In this document: positions 1 through 9,443 of the stretch, one piece after another
Layout of the letters: the number at the start of each line of letters is the position of its first letter
Numbering within the stretch: position 1 is the stretch's first letter
Source: Devosia sp. XK-2
GTDB taxonomy: Bacteria > Pseudomonadota > Alphaproteobacteria > Rhizobiales > Devosiaceae
Length of the DNA: 64,000 bases
Direction of reading: 5' to 3'
NCBI RefSeq assembly: GCF_037113415.1
Contig: NZ_CP146608.1
Coordinates: forward strand, 1-64,000
Program-made: the position numbers and the translations under genes
Notes under the pieces: model-generated
What the model was told of the DNA's origin: nothing
Seen by the model: only the letters and a program-made list of their open reading frames with translations
The model's database searches: none

Positions 1-1431
1 GACATTTCCTCCTCCGACCAGCGCGAACTCTGGACCCGCGTACGGGCCCGGCTGAAAGCGGCGGTGGGCGAAGATGTCTTTACCTCCTGGTTTGCCCGTC
101 TGGAGCTTGAGGAACTGGTCGACGACCTGGTGCATTTGAGCGCGCCGACACGGTTCCTGTGTTCCTGGGTCCAGTCCAACTATGCCGATCGGATCGTTGA
201 GGCGTTCCGCAATGACGTCCCAGAGGCCGGCCGGCTGCAGGTGACCATGCGCGTCAACGGCCAGGCGCGTCCCCGACTTGCGCCAGTGGCTGAAATAGCC
301 CCCGAAACTCCCGCCGCTCAGCAGGCCGCGCCCGCCATGCCTGCCACGCCGCGCCTGGTGCGCGACAATGCCAAGTCTGGCGATGCCCTGTCGGGCAGCG
401 CCATCGATCCTCGCATGACCTTTGACACTTTCGTGGCCGGTTCAGCCAATGAGATGGCCTTGGGCGTTGCCAAGCAGATCGCCAATGCGGCCATCAACAA
501 TGCCGTGACCTTCAATCCGGTCTATATTCATTCCACCGTTGGCCTGGGCAAGTCGCACCTGCTCAATGGCATAGCTCATGCCGTCGCCGAGGCCGATCCC
601 TCCAAGAATATCGTCTATCTCACCGCCGACCACTTCATGTACCATTTCATCACCGCCGTGCAGCGCCAGTCTGCGCTCGGCTTCAAGGAATGGCTGCGCC
701 GGGTCGATCTGCTTCTGATCGACGACATGCAGTTCCTGCAGGGCAAGTCGGCCACCGAATTCGGCCATACGCTGGGGGCGCTGCTGACCGGCGCCAAGCA
801 GGTGGTCGTGGCCGCCGATGCGCCGCCGCGCGACCTTGAAATGCTCGATGAGCGTGTCCGCTCGCGCCTGTCTGGTGGCCTGGTCGTGCCGATCTCCGCT
901 TTCGACCATGAATTGCGCCGTGACATCGTTCAGCGTCGTGCCGACCAGGTCAATGCCCGCTTCGGCATGCAGTTCCCCTCGGCGGTGATCGACTATATCG
1001 CCCGCGCCGTGGTCAGCCATGGCCGCGATCTTGATGGCGCCGTCAATCGCCTTGTGGCCGCCAATCAGCTCACCGGCGAGCTGATCACCGTGCCGCTGGC
1101 CGAAAAGACCCTGGCAGACCTCATCCGCGCCCGCGACGCCAAGCGCGTGCGCATTGAGGACATCCTCAAGATCGTGTCGCGCCACTACAAAGTGCCGCGC
1201 AACGAATTGCTCTCGGCGCGCCGCTCGCGCGACGTGGTCCGGCCGCGCCAGATCGCCATGTATCTGGCCAAGGCGCTGACCAGCCGCTCGCTACCCGAAA
1301 TCGGCCGCCGTTTCGGCGGGCGCGACCATACCACTGTGCTGCATTCGGTCCGTAAGGTCGAGCAGATGATCAAGGACGATCTGGAGCTGGGCCAGGAGAT
1401 CGAACTGCTCAAGCGCATGCTGGAAGAGTAG
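1..1431 (+). CDS. dnaA: Chromosomal replication initiator protein DnaA (5' end outside window)
   Basis: DnaA is the AAA+ ATPase that binds DnaA boxes and unwinds oriC. The frame is open from base 1, so the start codon lies upstream and the N-terminus is missing. Domain I is visible at once ([21 protein letters not shown]), followed by an Ala/Pro-rich linker, the AAA+ core with Walker A VGLGKSHL and Walker [11 protein letters not shown], and the C-terminal DNA-binding domain with the signature [12 protein letters not shown]. The GTG at 64 is an internal codon, not the start, because domain I sequence precedes it. The gene leads the dnaA-dnaN-recF-gyrB block. Its TAG stop is part of the outer stem of a folded element that begins at 1429. 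Confidence 0.97.
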   Translation, partial: DISSSDQRELWTRVRARLKAAVGEDVFTSWFARLELEELVDDLVHLSAPTRFLCSWVQSNYADRIVEAFRNDVPEAGRLQVTMRVNGQARPRLAPVAEIAPETPAAQQAAPAMPATPRLVRDNAKSGDALSGSAIDPRMTFDTFVAGSANEMALGVAKQIANAAINNAVTFNPVYIHSTVGLGKSHLLNGIAHAVAEADPSKNIVYLTADHFMYHFITAVQRQSALGFKEWLRRVDLLLIDDMQFLQGKSATEFGHTLGALLTGAKQVVVAADAPPRDLEMLDERVRSRLSGGLVVPISAFDHELRRDIVQRRADQVNARFGMQFPSAVIDYIARAVVSHGRDLDGAVNRLVAANQLTGELITVPLAEKTLADLIRARDAKRVRIEDILKIVSRHYKVPRNELLSARRSRDVVRPRQIAMYLAKALTSRSLPEIGRRFGGRDHTTVLHSVRKVEQMIKDDLELGQEIELLKRMLEE

Positions 1432-1490
1432 TCACCGGCCGCGCCATAGGCGCGGTCAAATCGGTCCGGTGGATCGATTTGAGGTGACTA
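1429..1490. repeat. Nested inverted repeat able to form a three-way junction at the dnaA stop
   Basis: Three perfect inverted repeats nest here. The outer arm TAGTCACC (1429-1436) pairs with GGTGACTA (1483-1490). Inside it sit a 7-bp hairpin, CCGCGCC-ata-GGCGCGG (1439-1455), and an 8-bp hairpin, TCAAATCG-N11-CGATTTGA (1456-1482). Nearly every base is paired, giving a compact three-way junction. There is no T-run after it, so it is not a standard intrinsic terminator. It may be an RNA 3'-end structure, a cruciform or a REP-like element. Confidence 0.7.
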
Positions 1491-1703
1491 CGCCCGGAGA
1501 GCTATGCTCGAAGGGCCAGCCGGCCGCGCTGCGCCCGAAGCGCTACGCGCGGGTCAGGAAATATCCAGAGTTCTATCCCACCGCACGGGGGGGGGGCGCT
1601 TTCGCGAGAATGACCCTGTGCTAGGTTGACTTGGCCTGTGGACGAAGCTTGGTGTGCAGGCTTTCGCCATTTTCCCGCCGCAAGCCACCAGCAAGGCTTG
1701 GTC

Positions 1704-2102
1704 ATGACGCGTATTCTTGCCAGCCTTGCCCTTACTGTCGCCCTTGCCGCTCCTGTTTCTGCTATTGCCCAGGACACCCCGCCTGGATCGACCCCAGAGG
1801 ATCGCGCCGCGCAGAACCTGGCCATTGCCGCCTCGGTGCAGCATCAATTGCTGTCATGCTGGCATCTGCCGAGCGGTTACCAAGGTCGGTCCATTTCAGT
1901 GCGTCTTGCTTTTCTTGGCGATGGCACGCTGGACGGCGATCCCCATATCGTGCCCGAGAGCCTGCGCGTAGCCGGAAAATACCCCGAACTGATGCGCTCC
2001 ATCGCCCAGGCCATCTCGCGCTGTCTGCCTTTTGCTGGTCTGGACGAGCTAGGGGCCCTGCCCGGCGAACGGTTTGACATCACCGTTCACTTTTCGAGCT
2101 AA
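1704..2102 (+). CDS. Small periplasmic protein with a TolA/TonB C-terminal-like domain
   Basis: A 132-residue secreted protein. The start at 1704 is preferred because it places a clean signal peptide (MTRILASLALTVALAAP, ending near SAIAQ) at the N-terminus; the longer frame from 1626 adds unlikely sequence. After cleavage, the segment from SVQHQLLSCWHLPSG through LAFLGDGTLDGDPHIV resembles the TonB/TolA C-terminal fold, where a Trp-x-x-Pro start is followed by a beta strand containing a DG turn. Two Cys residues (in LLSCW and SRCLPF) could form a disulfide. It lies between dnaA and dnaN. The domain match is by pattern only and the function is unknown. Confidence 0.7.
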   Translation: MTRILASLALTVALAAPVSAIAQDTPPGSTPEDRAAQNLAIAASVQHQLLSCWHLPSGYQGRSISVRLAFLGDGTLDGDPHIVPESLRVAGKYPELMRSIAQAISRCLPFAGLDELGALPGERFDITVHFSS

Positions 2103-2224
2103 AGTCCACAGCTAGCATGCGGCCAAAGGCCCACTCGGCCTTGCCAATTTCCTATGAAACTGTAAACGTCCCAACCCCGGCAGACGCCGGGTTTGCTGTC
2201 GCGAATGCCGGGAAGAAGAACTCC

Positions 2225-3346
2225 ATGAAAGTCACGCTCGAACGCAATCATCTGCTCAAGTCGCTGAGCCATGTGCATCGGGTGGTCGAGCGCCGCAATA
2301 CCTATCCCATCCTGGCCAACGTGCTGTTCAAGGCGTCGGATGACCGGGTGGAGCTACGCGCCACCGACCTCGATATCGAGGTGACCGAAAGTGTTCCGGC
2401 CATGGTCTCTACGCCCGGCTCTACCACGGTGCCGGCCCATACGCTTTATGAGATCGTGCGCAAGCTGGCCGATGGCGCTGAAGTGCGGCTCGAAACCGAT
2501 GGAGGCGAGAACATGGTTCTCACCTCAGGCCGGTCGCGCTTTAACCTGGCCTGCCTCTCGCCCGACAGTTTCCCGGATCTGAAATCGGGCGCCTTTGCCC
2601 ATGAGTTCGATATTCCCGCCGCCGCCCTGCGCGAGCTGATCGAGCGCACCCAGTTCGCCATTTCGAACGAAGAGACCCGCTACTATCTCAACGGCATCTA
2701 TTTCCATGCCGTCGACAATTCCGCGTCCGGCTCGCTGTTCCGCGCGGTAGCGACCGATGGTCACCGCATGGCACGCGCCGAAATGGCCGCACCCGAAGGG
2801 GCCGGTGGCATGAGCGGCATCATCGTCCCGAAAAAGACAGTGGGCGAAGTTCAGAAACTGCTCGATGGCGTCGATGGCGACGTCCATGTGGAAGTGTCCG
2901 ACACCAAAATCCGCTTCACCGTTGGGCCCGTCGTGCTGCTCTCCAAGCTGATCGAGGGCACCTTCCCCGATTACGACCGGGTGACGCCCAAGAACAATGA
3001 CAAGCAGATGCTGGTCGATAAGGCCGGTTTCGCCATTGCCGTGGACCGTGTTTCCACCATTGCTTCGGATCGTGGCGGCAAGGCCGTCAAGCTCTCGGCC
3101 AAGGACGGCTTGCTGGAGCTCTCGGTGACCAACCCCGACCACGGCACGGCCTCTGAGGAAGTGGCGGTCGACTTCGAGACCGACGGCTTCGAGATCGGCT
3201 TCAATGCCCGCTATCTCCTCGACATCATCACCCAGATTCGCTCGGACAGCGCGGTATTCCTGTTCAACGACGCCAATTCCCCTACCCTGGTCAAGGAAGA
3301 AGGCGAATCCAGCGCGCTCTATGTGCTGATGCCGATGCGTGTCTAA
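2225..3346 (+). CDS. dnaN: DNA polymerase III sliding clamp, beta subunit
   Basis: The 373-residue beta clamp encircles DNA and tethers DNA polymerase III and other replication and repair proteins. The protein starts MKVTLERNHLLKSLSHVHRV, the usual first strand and helix, and contains NTYPILANVL near residue 25 and ATDLDIEV near residue 48. It ends in the canonical YVLMPMRV tail. The start at 2225 is chosen over the longer frame from 2117 because it matches the normal N-terminus and follows a purine-rich GGGAAGAAG sequence. It lies between dnaA and recF, the ancestral bacterial order near the origin. Confidence 0.97.
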   Translation: MKVTLERNHLLKSLSHVHRVVERRNTYPILANVLFKASDDRVELRATDLDIEVTESVPAMVSTPGSTTVPAHTLYEIVRKLADGAEVRLETDGGENMVLTSGRSRFNLACLSPDSFPDLKSGAFAHEFDIPAAALRELIERTQFAISNEETRYYLNGIYFHAVDNSASGSLFRAVATDGHRMARAEMAAPEGAGGMSGIIVPKKTVGEVQKLLDGVDGDVHVEVSDTKIRFTVGPVVLLSKLIEGTFPDYDRVTPKNNDKQMLVDKAGFAIAVDRVSTIASDRGGKAVKLSAKDGLLELSVTNPDHGTASEEVAVDFETDGFEIGFNARYLLDIITQIRSDSAVFLFNDANSPTLVKEEGESSALYVLMPMRV

Positions 3347-3357
3347 TCTGGTGCGGC

Positions 3358-3478
3358 GCCCTCCTGGTTCGAGGGTCGCTTTGCTCCTACCTCACCACGA
3401 GGCCTTGGGAGAAACCGAGTCCGCGGGAGCCCTCATGGTGAGGTGCTTTGCGCGAGCAAAGCCTCGAACCACGAGGGC
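3358..3478. repeat. Inverted pair of REP-like palindromes between dnaN and recF
   Basis: Two copies of a palindromic unit lie head to head. The right copy (3429-3478) begins GCCCTCATGGTGAGGTGC and ends CCTCGAACCACGAGGGC; the left copy (3358-3404) is its diverged reverse complement. Each unit can itself fold into a hairpin with arms CCTCxTGGT and ACCAxGAGG. The unit resembles the CTCATGGTGAGG...CTCGAACCATGAGG elements scattered through alphaproteobacterial genomes. The pair fills nearly the whole dnaN-recF gap and may end or stabilise the dnaN message. Confidence 0.8.
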
Positions 3479-3490
3479 GGCTTTACAGTC

Positions 3491-4606
3491 ATGATCCGCC
3501 ACATTTCCCGCCTGCGCCTGACCGCCTTCCGCAATTATGCGTCCGCCGCGCTCGATCTCGATTCACGCCATGTGGTGCTGACCGGCCCCAATGGCTCGGG
3601 CAAGACCAATCTCCTGGAAGCCGTGTCGGTGCTTTCGCCCGGTCGGGGCCTCCGCGGCGCCAGTTTCGACATGCTGCAATCGCAGGGTTCGGACCTGCCC
3701 TGGGCCGTGGCCGCGACCATCGAAACCGATGACGGCCCCGCCGATATCGGCACTGGCGCCCTACCCGATAGCGGGCGCCGCGTGCGCATCAATGGCGCCA
3801 ATGCCCGATCCGTCGAGGCCATGAGCGATTATCTGCGCGTGCTCTGGTTGACCCCGGCCATGGATGGCCTGTTTTCCGGCCCTGCCGGCGATCGCCGCCG
3901 CTTTCTCGACCGTCTGGTGACCACGCTTATCCCGGATCATTCCGCGGCGGTCTCCGATTTCGACAAGGCCATGCGGCAGCGCAACAGGCTACTCGAAGAG
4001 GATGGCGATCCACGCTGGCTGACGGCGGTGGAAGCGCAAATGGCCGAACTGGGCGCGTCCATTCACCTCAATCGCACCGACAGCCTGTCGCATTTGCAGG
4101 CGCTGATCGCCGAGAGCGTGGATGGCGACTCTTTCCCGGCGGCTTTGCTCTCGCTGACGCCATTGTTTGACGATATGCGCGAACCGGCCACCTCGACCGA
4201 GCTCGAAATGTTGCTGGCGCAACGCTGGCAGGCACTGCGAGGCCTTGATCGCGCGGCCGGACGCACCACATCAGGTCCACACCGGGTGGACCTGGAAGTG
4301 GTGCATGCGCAAAAGCATATGCCCGCGGCCCTGGGCTCGACCGGTGAGCAGAAGGCGCTGCTGATCGGGCTGATCCTGGCCCATGCGCGGCTGGTACGCC
4401 TCAGGGCCGGTATCGTGCCTTTTCTCCTTCTCGACGAGATTGCCGCCCATCTCGATCCGGACCGTAGAAAAGCCCTGTTTGCGGCGCTCGATGGCCTCGC
4501 GACCCAATGCTTTCTGACGGGCACCGACCAGGTGTTGTTCGAAGCGCTGGAGGACCGGGCGCAACGCATTGGCGTGCGGGACGGGCGGCTGGCCCATATA
4601 GGGTGA
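3491..4606 (+). CDS. recF: DNA replication and repair protein RecF
   Basis: RecF is an SMC-like ATPase that, with RecO and RecR, loads RecA on single-stranded gaps. The 371-residue protein has the N-terminal signature LRLTAFRNYASAALDL, Walker A GPNGSGKTNLLEAV, the RecF motif TSGPHRVDLEV, an ABC-type signature GSTGEQKALLIGL and the Walker B region FLLLDEIAAHLD. The start at 3491 (MIRHISRL) is chosen because it fits the family N-terminus; the upstream in-frame extension lies inside the REP pair. No strong ribosome binding site is visible before it. Confidence 0.96.
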   Translation: MIRHISRLRLTAFRNYASAALDLDSRHVVLTGPNGSGKTNLLEAVSVLSPGRGLRGASFDMLQSQGSDLPWAVAATIETDDGPADIGTGALPDSGRRVRINGANARSVEAMSDYLRVLWLTPAMDGLFSGPAGDRRRFLDRLVTTLIPDHSAAVSDFDKAMRQRNRLLEEDGDPRWLTAVEAQMAELGASIHLNRTDSLSHLQALIAESVDGDSFPAALLSLTPLFDDMREPATSTELEMLLAQRWQALRGLDRAAGRTTSGPHRVDLEVVHAQKHMPAALGSTGEQKALLIGLILAHARLVRLRAGIVPFLLLDEIAAHLDPDRRKALFAALDGLATQCFLTGTDQVLFEALEDRAQRIGVRDGRLAHIG

Positions 4607-4669
4607 CAATCCCCGGCAAATGCCGCCAAAACAGCCAATATTCTTGGGGTTTGACCCCCGTTCGGCTAG

Positions 4670-7132
<2,463 letters not shown>

Positions 7133-7266
7133 AGATTTGTGGTTCACCCCATAAATATCGTCATGCGGACGGTAAGATAGTGATCCTGCCGCATCCGCGT
7201 AAGGATATTCCTGCAGGCACGGTCCGCTCGATCTACCGGCAGGCGGGATGGGATAGTCATGCGTGA
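7133..7266 (+). pseudogene. hicA: 5'-truncated hicA toxin remnant
   Basis: Reading the frame through 7174-7266 gives KIVILPHPRKDIPAGTVRSI followed by YRQAGWDSHA and a stop, the C-terminal half of a HicA mRNA interferase. Further upstream the same frame reads CGSPHKYRHADG, matching the family GSHHKYRHADG except that the first His of the catalytic GSHH motif is Pro. The first roughly 25 codons, including the start, are missing because homology stops at the gyrB stop codon. No in-frame ATG exists. The stop overlaps the hicB ATG by several bases, the usual hicAB arrangement, so this is a decayed toxin in front of an intact antitoxin gene. Confidence 0.8.
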
Positions 7267-7615
7267 CGTTCACTACATCGCCTTGATCCACAAGGACGCG
7301 GAGTCCGGCTATGGCGTCTCCTTCCCCGACGTACCGGGTATTGTCGCCGTGTCGGATACGCTGGACGGCGCGATCTCCGAGGCCGCGTCTGTTCTGGCCT
7401 TTGCGTTTGAGGACTGGTCTGGCGAGCGACCCCTGCCCCGTACCCGGGAAGACCTGCGCCAGGACGCTGGATTTCAGCGCGATTTTGGAGATGCGGTAAT
7501 CGTCGCGGTTCGCCCCTCGGCCACCTATTACCACGCGGCCGAATGGCGTTCGCTCGAACGAACCAATCTGTTCCAGCTACTGACCTTGTCCCGCCGTGAC
7601 AGTCCGCCTAGCTAA
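7259..7615 (+). CDS. hicB: HicB-family antitoxin (partner toxin gene is decayed)
   Basis: A 118-residue HicB-like protein. The N-terminal half has the partial RNase H-like fold signature (YIALIHKDAESGYGVSFPD, then VPGIVAVSDTLDGAISEAAS). HicB neutralises HicA and often represses the hicAB promoter through a C-terminal DNA-binding segment. That segment is not a clear ribbon-helix-helix or helix-turn-helix here; the tail from about residue 85 reads VRPSATYYHAAEWRS. The ATG overlaps the end of the hicA remnant. With HicA inactivated, this protein is probably an orphan. Confidence 0.85.
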   Translation: MRDVHYIALIHKDAESGYGVSFPDVPGIVAVSDTLDGAISEAASVLAFAFEDWSGERPLPRTREDLRQDAGFQRDFGDAVIVAVRPSATYYHAAEWRSLERTNLFQLLTLSRRDSPPS

Positions 7616-7643
7616 GGGGGACAAATCCTTGCGCGAGGCTTCC

Positions 7644-8666
7644 ATGAAAAAGATCGGCTTTCTCTCCTTTGGCCATTGGAGCCCCTCGCCCAATTCGGGC
7701 ACGCGCTCGGCATCCGATGCGCTGCTGCAATCGATTGACTTGGCCGTCGCGGCCGAGGAACTGGGTGCTGATGGCGCCTATTTCCGCGTGCATCACTTTG
7801 CCCGCCAGCTCGCCTCGCCCTTTCCGCTGCTGGCGGCAGTTGGCGCGAAAACAAGCAAAATCGAGATCGGTACCGCCGTCATCGACATGCGCTACGAAAA
7901 TCCGCTCTATATGGCCGAGGATGCCGGCGCGGCGGATCTGATCGCCGGAGGACGCCTGCAATTGGGCATTTCCCGTGGCTCGCCCGAGCAGGTGATCGAT
8001 GGCTGGCGTTATTTCGGCTATGAGCCGGCCGAAGGCCAGACCGATGCGGATATGGCCCGGCTCAATGCGGAAATTTTCTTGAAGGCTCTGACCGGCCAGG
8101 GCTTCGCCCAGCCCAATCCCAGGCCCATGTTCCCTAATCCGCCTGGCATGCTGCGGCTCGAGCCCTATTCCGAAGGCCTGCTCGAACGCATCTGGTGGGG
8201 CGCGGCCAGCGATGCCACGGCCGTCTGGGCCGCCAAGATGGGCATGAATTTGCAATCCTCGACGCTCAAATTCGACGAGAGCGGCAAACCCTTCCACATC
8301 CAGCAGGCCGAGCAGATCCGCGCCTATCGGGCCGCCTGGAAAGAAGCCGGCCATACGCGCGAACCGCGCGTTTCGGTCAGTCGCTCGATCTTCGCCCTCG
8401 TCAATGACCAGGACCGGATGTATTTCGGCTCCGGCCGACCGGAAGAAGATCAGTTCGGCTATATCGAGCCGGAGAAACGCGCCGTGTTCGGTCGCGGCTA
8501 CACGGCCGAGCCGGACAAGCTAATCGAGGAACTCAAGCGCGATGAGGCCATTGCCGAGGCCGATACGCTGCTTCTTACCGTGCCCAACCAGCTCGGCGTT
8601 GCCTATAATGCCCACGTGATCGAGAGCATTCTCAAGCACGTAGCGCCGGGGCTGGGCTGGCGCTAG
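7644..8666 (+). CDS. LLM-class flavin-dependent oxidoreductase
   Basis: A 340-residue bacterial luciferase-like monooxygenase that would use reduced FMN or F420 to oxygenate a substrate that cannot be predicted. Typical features include the N-terminal strand IGFLSFGHWSP, AVAAEELGADGAYFRVHHFA near residue 40, and KIEIGTAVIDMRYENPLYMAEDAGAAD, cited here only as positions 7855-7935, where a non-prolyl cis peptide is usual. The start at 7644 (MKKIGFLSF) follows a purine-rich leader; the upstream in-frame ATG at 7596 lies inside hicB. The stop overlaps the convergent gene's stop by 3 bases. Confidence 0.88.
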   Translation: MKKIGFLSFGHWSPSPNSGTRSASDALLQSIDLAVAAEELGADGAYFRVHHFARQLASPFPLLAAVGAKTSKIEIGTAVIDMRYENPLYMAEDAGAADLIAGGRLQLGISRGSPEQVIDGWRYFGYEPAEGQTDADMARLNAEIFLKALTGQGFAQPNPRPMFPNPPGMLRLEPYSEGLLERIWWGAASDATAVWAAKMGMNLQSSTLKFDESGKPFHIQQAEQIRAYRAAWKEAGHTREPRVSVSRSIFALVNDQDRMYFGSGRPEEDQFGYIEPEKRAVFGRGYTAEPDKLIEELKRDEAIAEADTLLLTVPNQLGVAYNAHVIESILKHVAPGLGWR

Positions 8667-9187
8667 GGCAGGGTGAAACCCGACCGATCGCAGTCATTAT
8701 TGCGCCAATAGCGCGCGACCGGTGTAAAAGCGCCGGTCGCCAGCACCTCCACTCGCGCGGCAAAGGCCATGGCGCGGCATTCGTCGGCTCCCGCCACCAC
8801 ATGCACCATTTCATGCAGCACCGTGAGGCGCCGAAGCGCTGGCGTGCCCTGGCTTGAAAATTGCGGGCAGAAGACCAGCGAGACCGTATTGTCCCGCGGC
8901 GGCAGGCGCACATAGGCGGCAAAGCGGGCACAGCCGGCCGTGCCGTCACCATCCTCCAAGGCAATGGTAATATCACTACCCCAATGGACCGACGAAAACC
9001 GGCCCAATGTGAGAGCGTCGCGATATGCGTCGACGTCGACGCCAAAGGTCCCGGAACCAAGCCGCGCCTCCGCCTGTTCAAAGGTAGCGATGGCCTCATT
9101 GAGCGCGGATTGCACGGCCTCGGCCCGGGCAGGTGCAGTGCCGACAAGAAAAGCGAGAACGGCAAGGGTAAGAAAGGGGATGCGCAT
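8663..9187 (-). CDS. Secreted protein with an HExxH zinc-protease motif
   Basis: A 174-residue protein with a signal peptide (MRIPFLTLAVLAFLVGTAPA, cleavage near ARAEA). A single HExxH motif, LHEMVHVVAGADE, suggests a zinc-dependent peptidase or a metal-binding relative; the acidic ADE shortly after could supply the third ligand. Four Cys residues in the mature part fit an oxidising periplasm. The start at 9187 is chosen because it gives the signal peptide; the longer frame from 9346 adds unrelated sequence. I do not recognise a named family, and no partner is evident nearby. Confidence 0.75.
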   Translation of the reverse strand: MRIPFLTLAVLAFLVGTAPARAEAVQSALNEAIATFEQAEARLGSGTFGVDVDAYRDALTLGRFSSVHWGSDITIALEDGDGTAGCARFAAYVRLPPRDNTVSLVFCPQFSSQGTPALRRLTVLHEMVHVVAGADECRAMAFAARVEVLATGAFTPVARYWRNNDCDRSGFTLP

Positions 9188-9443
9188 GAGCCTGTTCGTG
9201 CCGGGCAATTGCCGCGCTGGCAAGAGCTGTGACTCACCCGCCACACCGCCGCTCGATCGCCCCCGCAGCCCATAAACCGGCCACATTTGGCGCGGACAAG
9301 CTTTGCTCATGTGCTGCTGGGCGGCGAAAGGCATGTGGTCGGTCACTTCTCACCGATCTTAACCTCTTGCTTACCATTTGTTTCCCTTGATGGACGAACA
9401 GGGTAGAAGCAGCTTGGATCCTCTTCTTCTTTAGGTTTGCCCG

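Noticed and set aside
1432-2224. DnaA boxes or oriC next to dnaA
   Set aside because: I looked for TTATNCACA-type sites; only poor matches (for example TGTGGACGA near 1639 and a GTCCACA at 2104) were seen, with no AT-rich unwinding region. The origin may be elsewhere.
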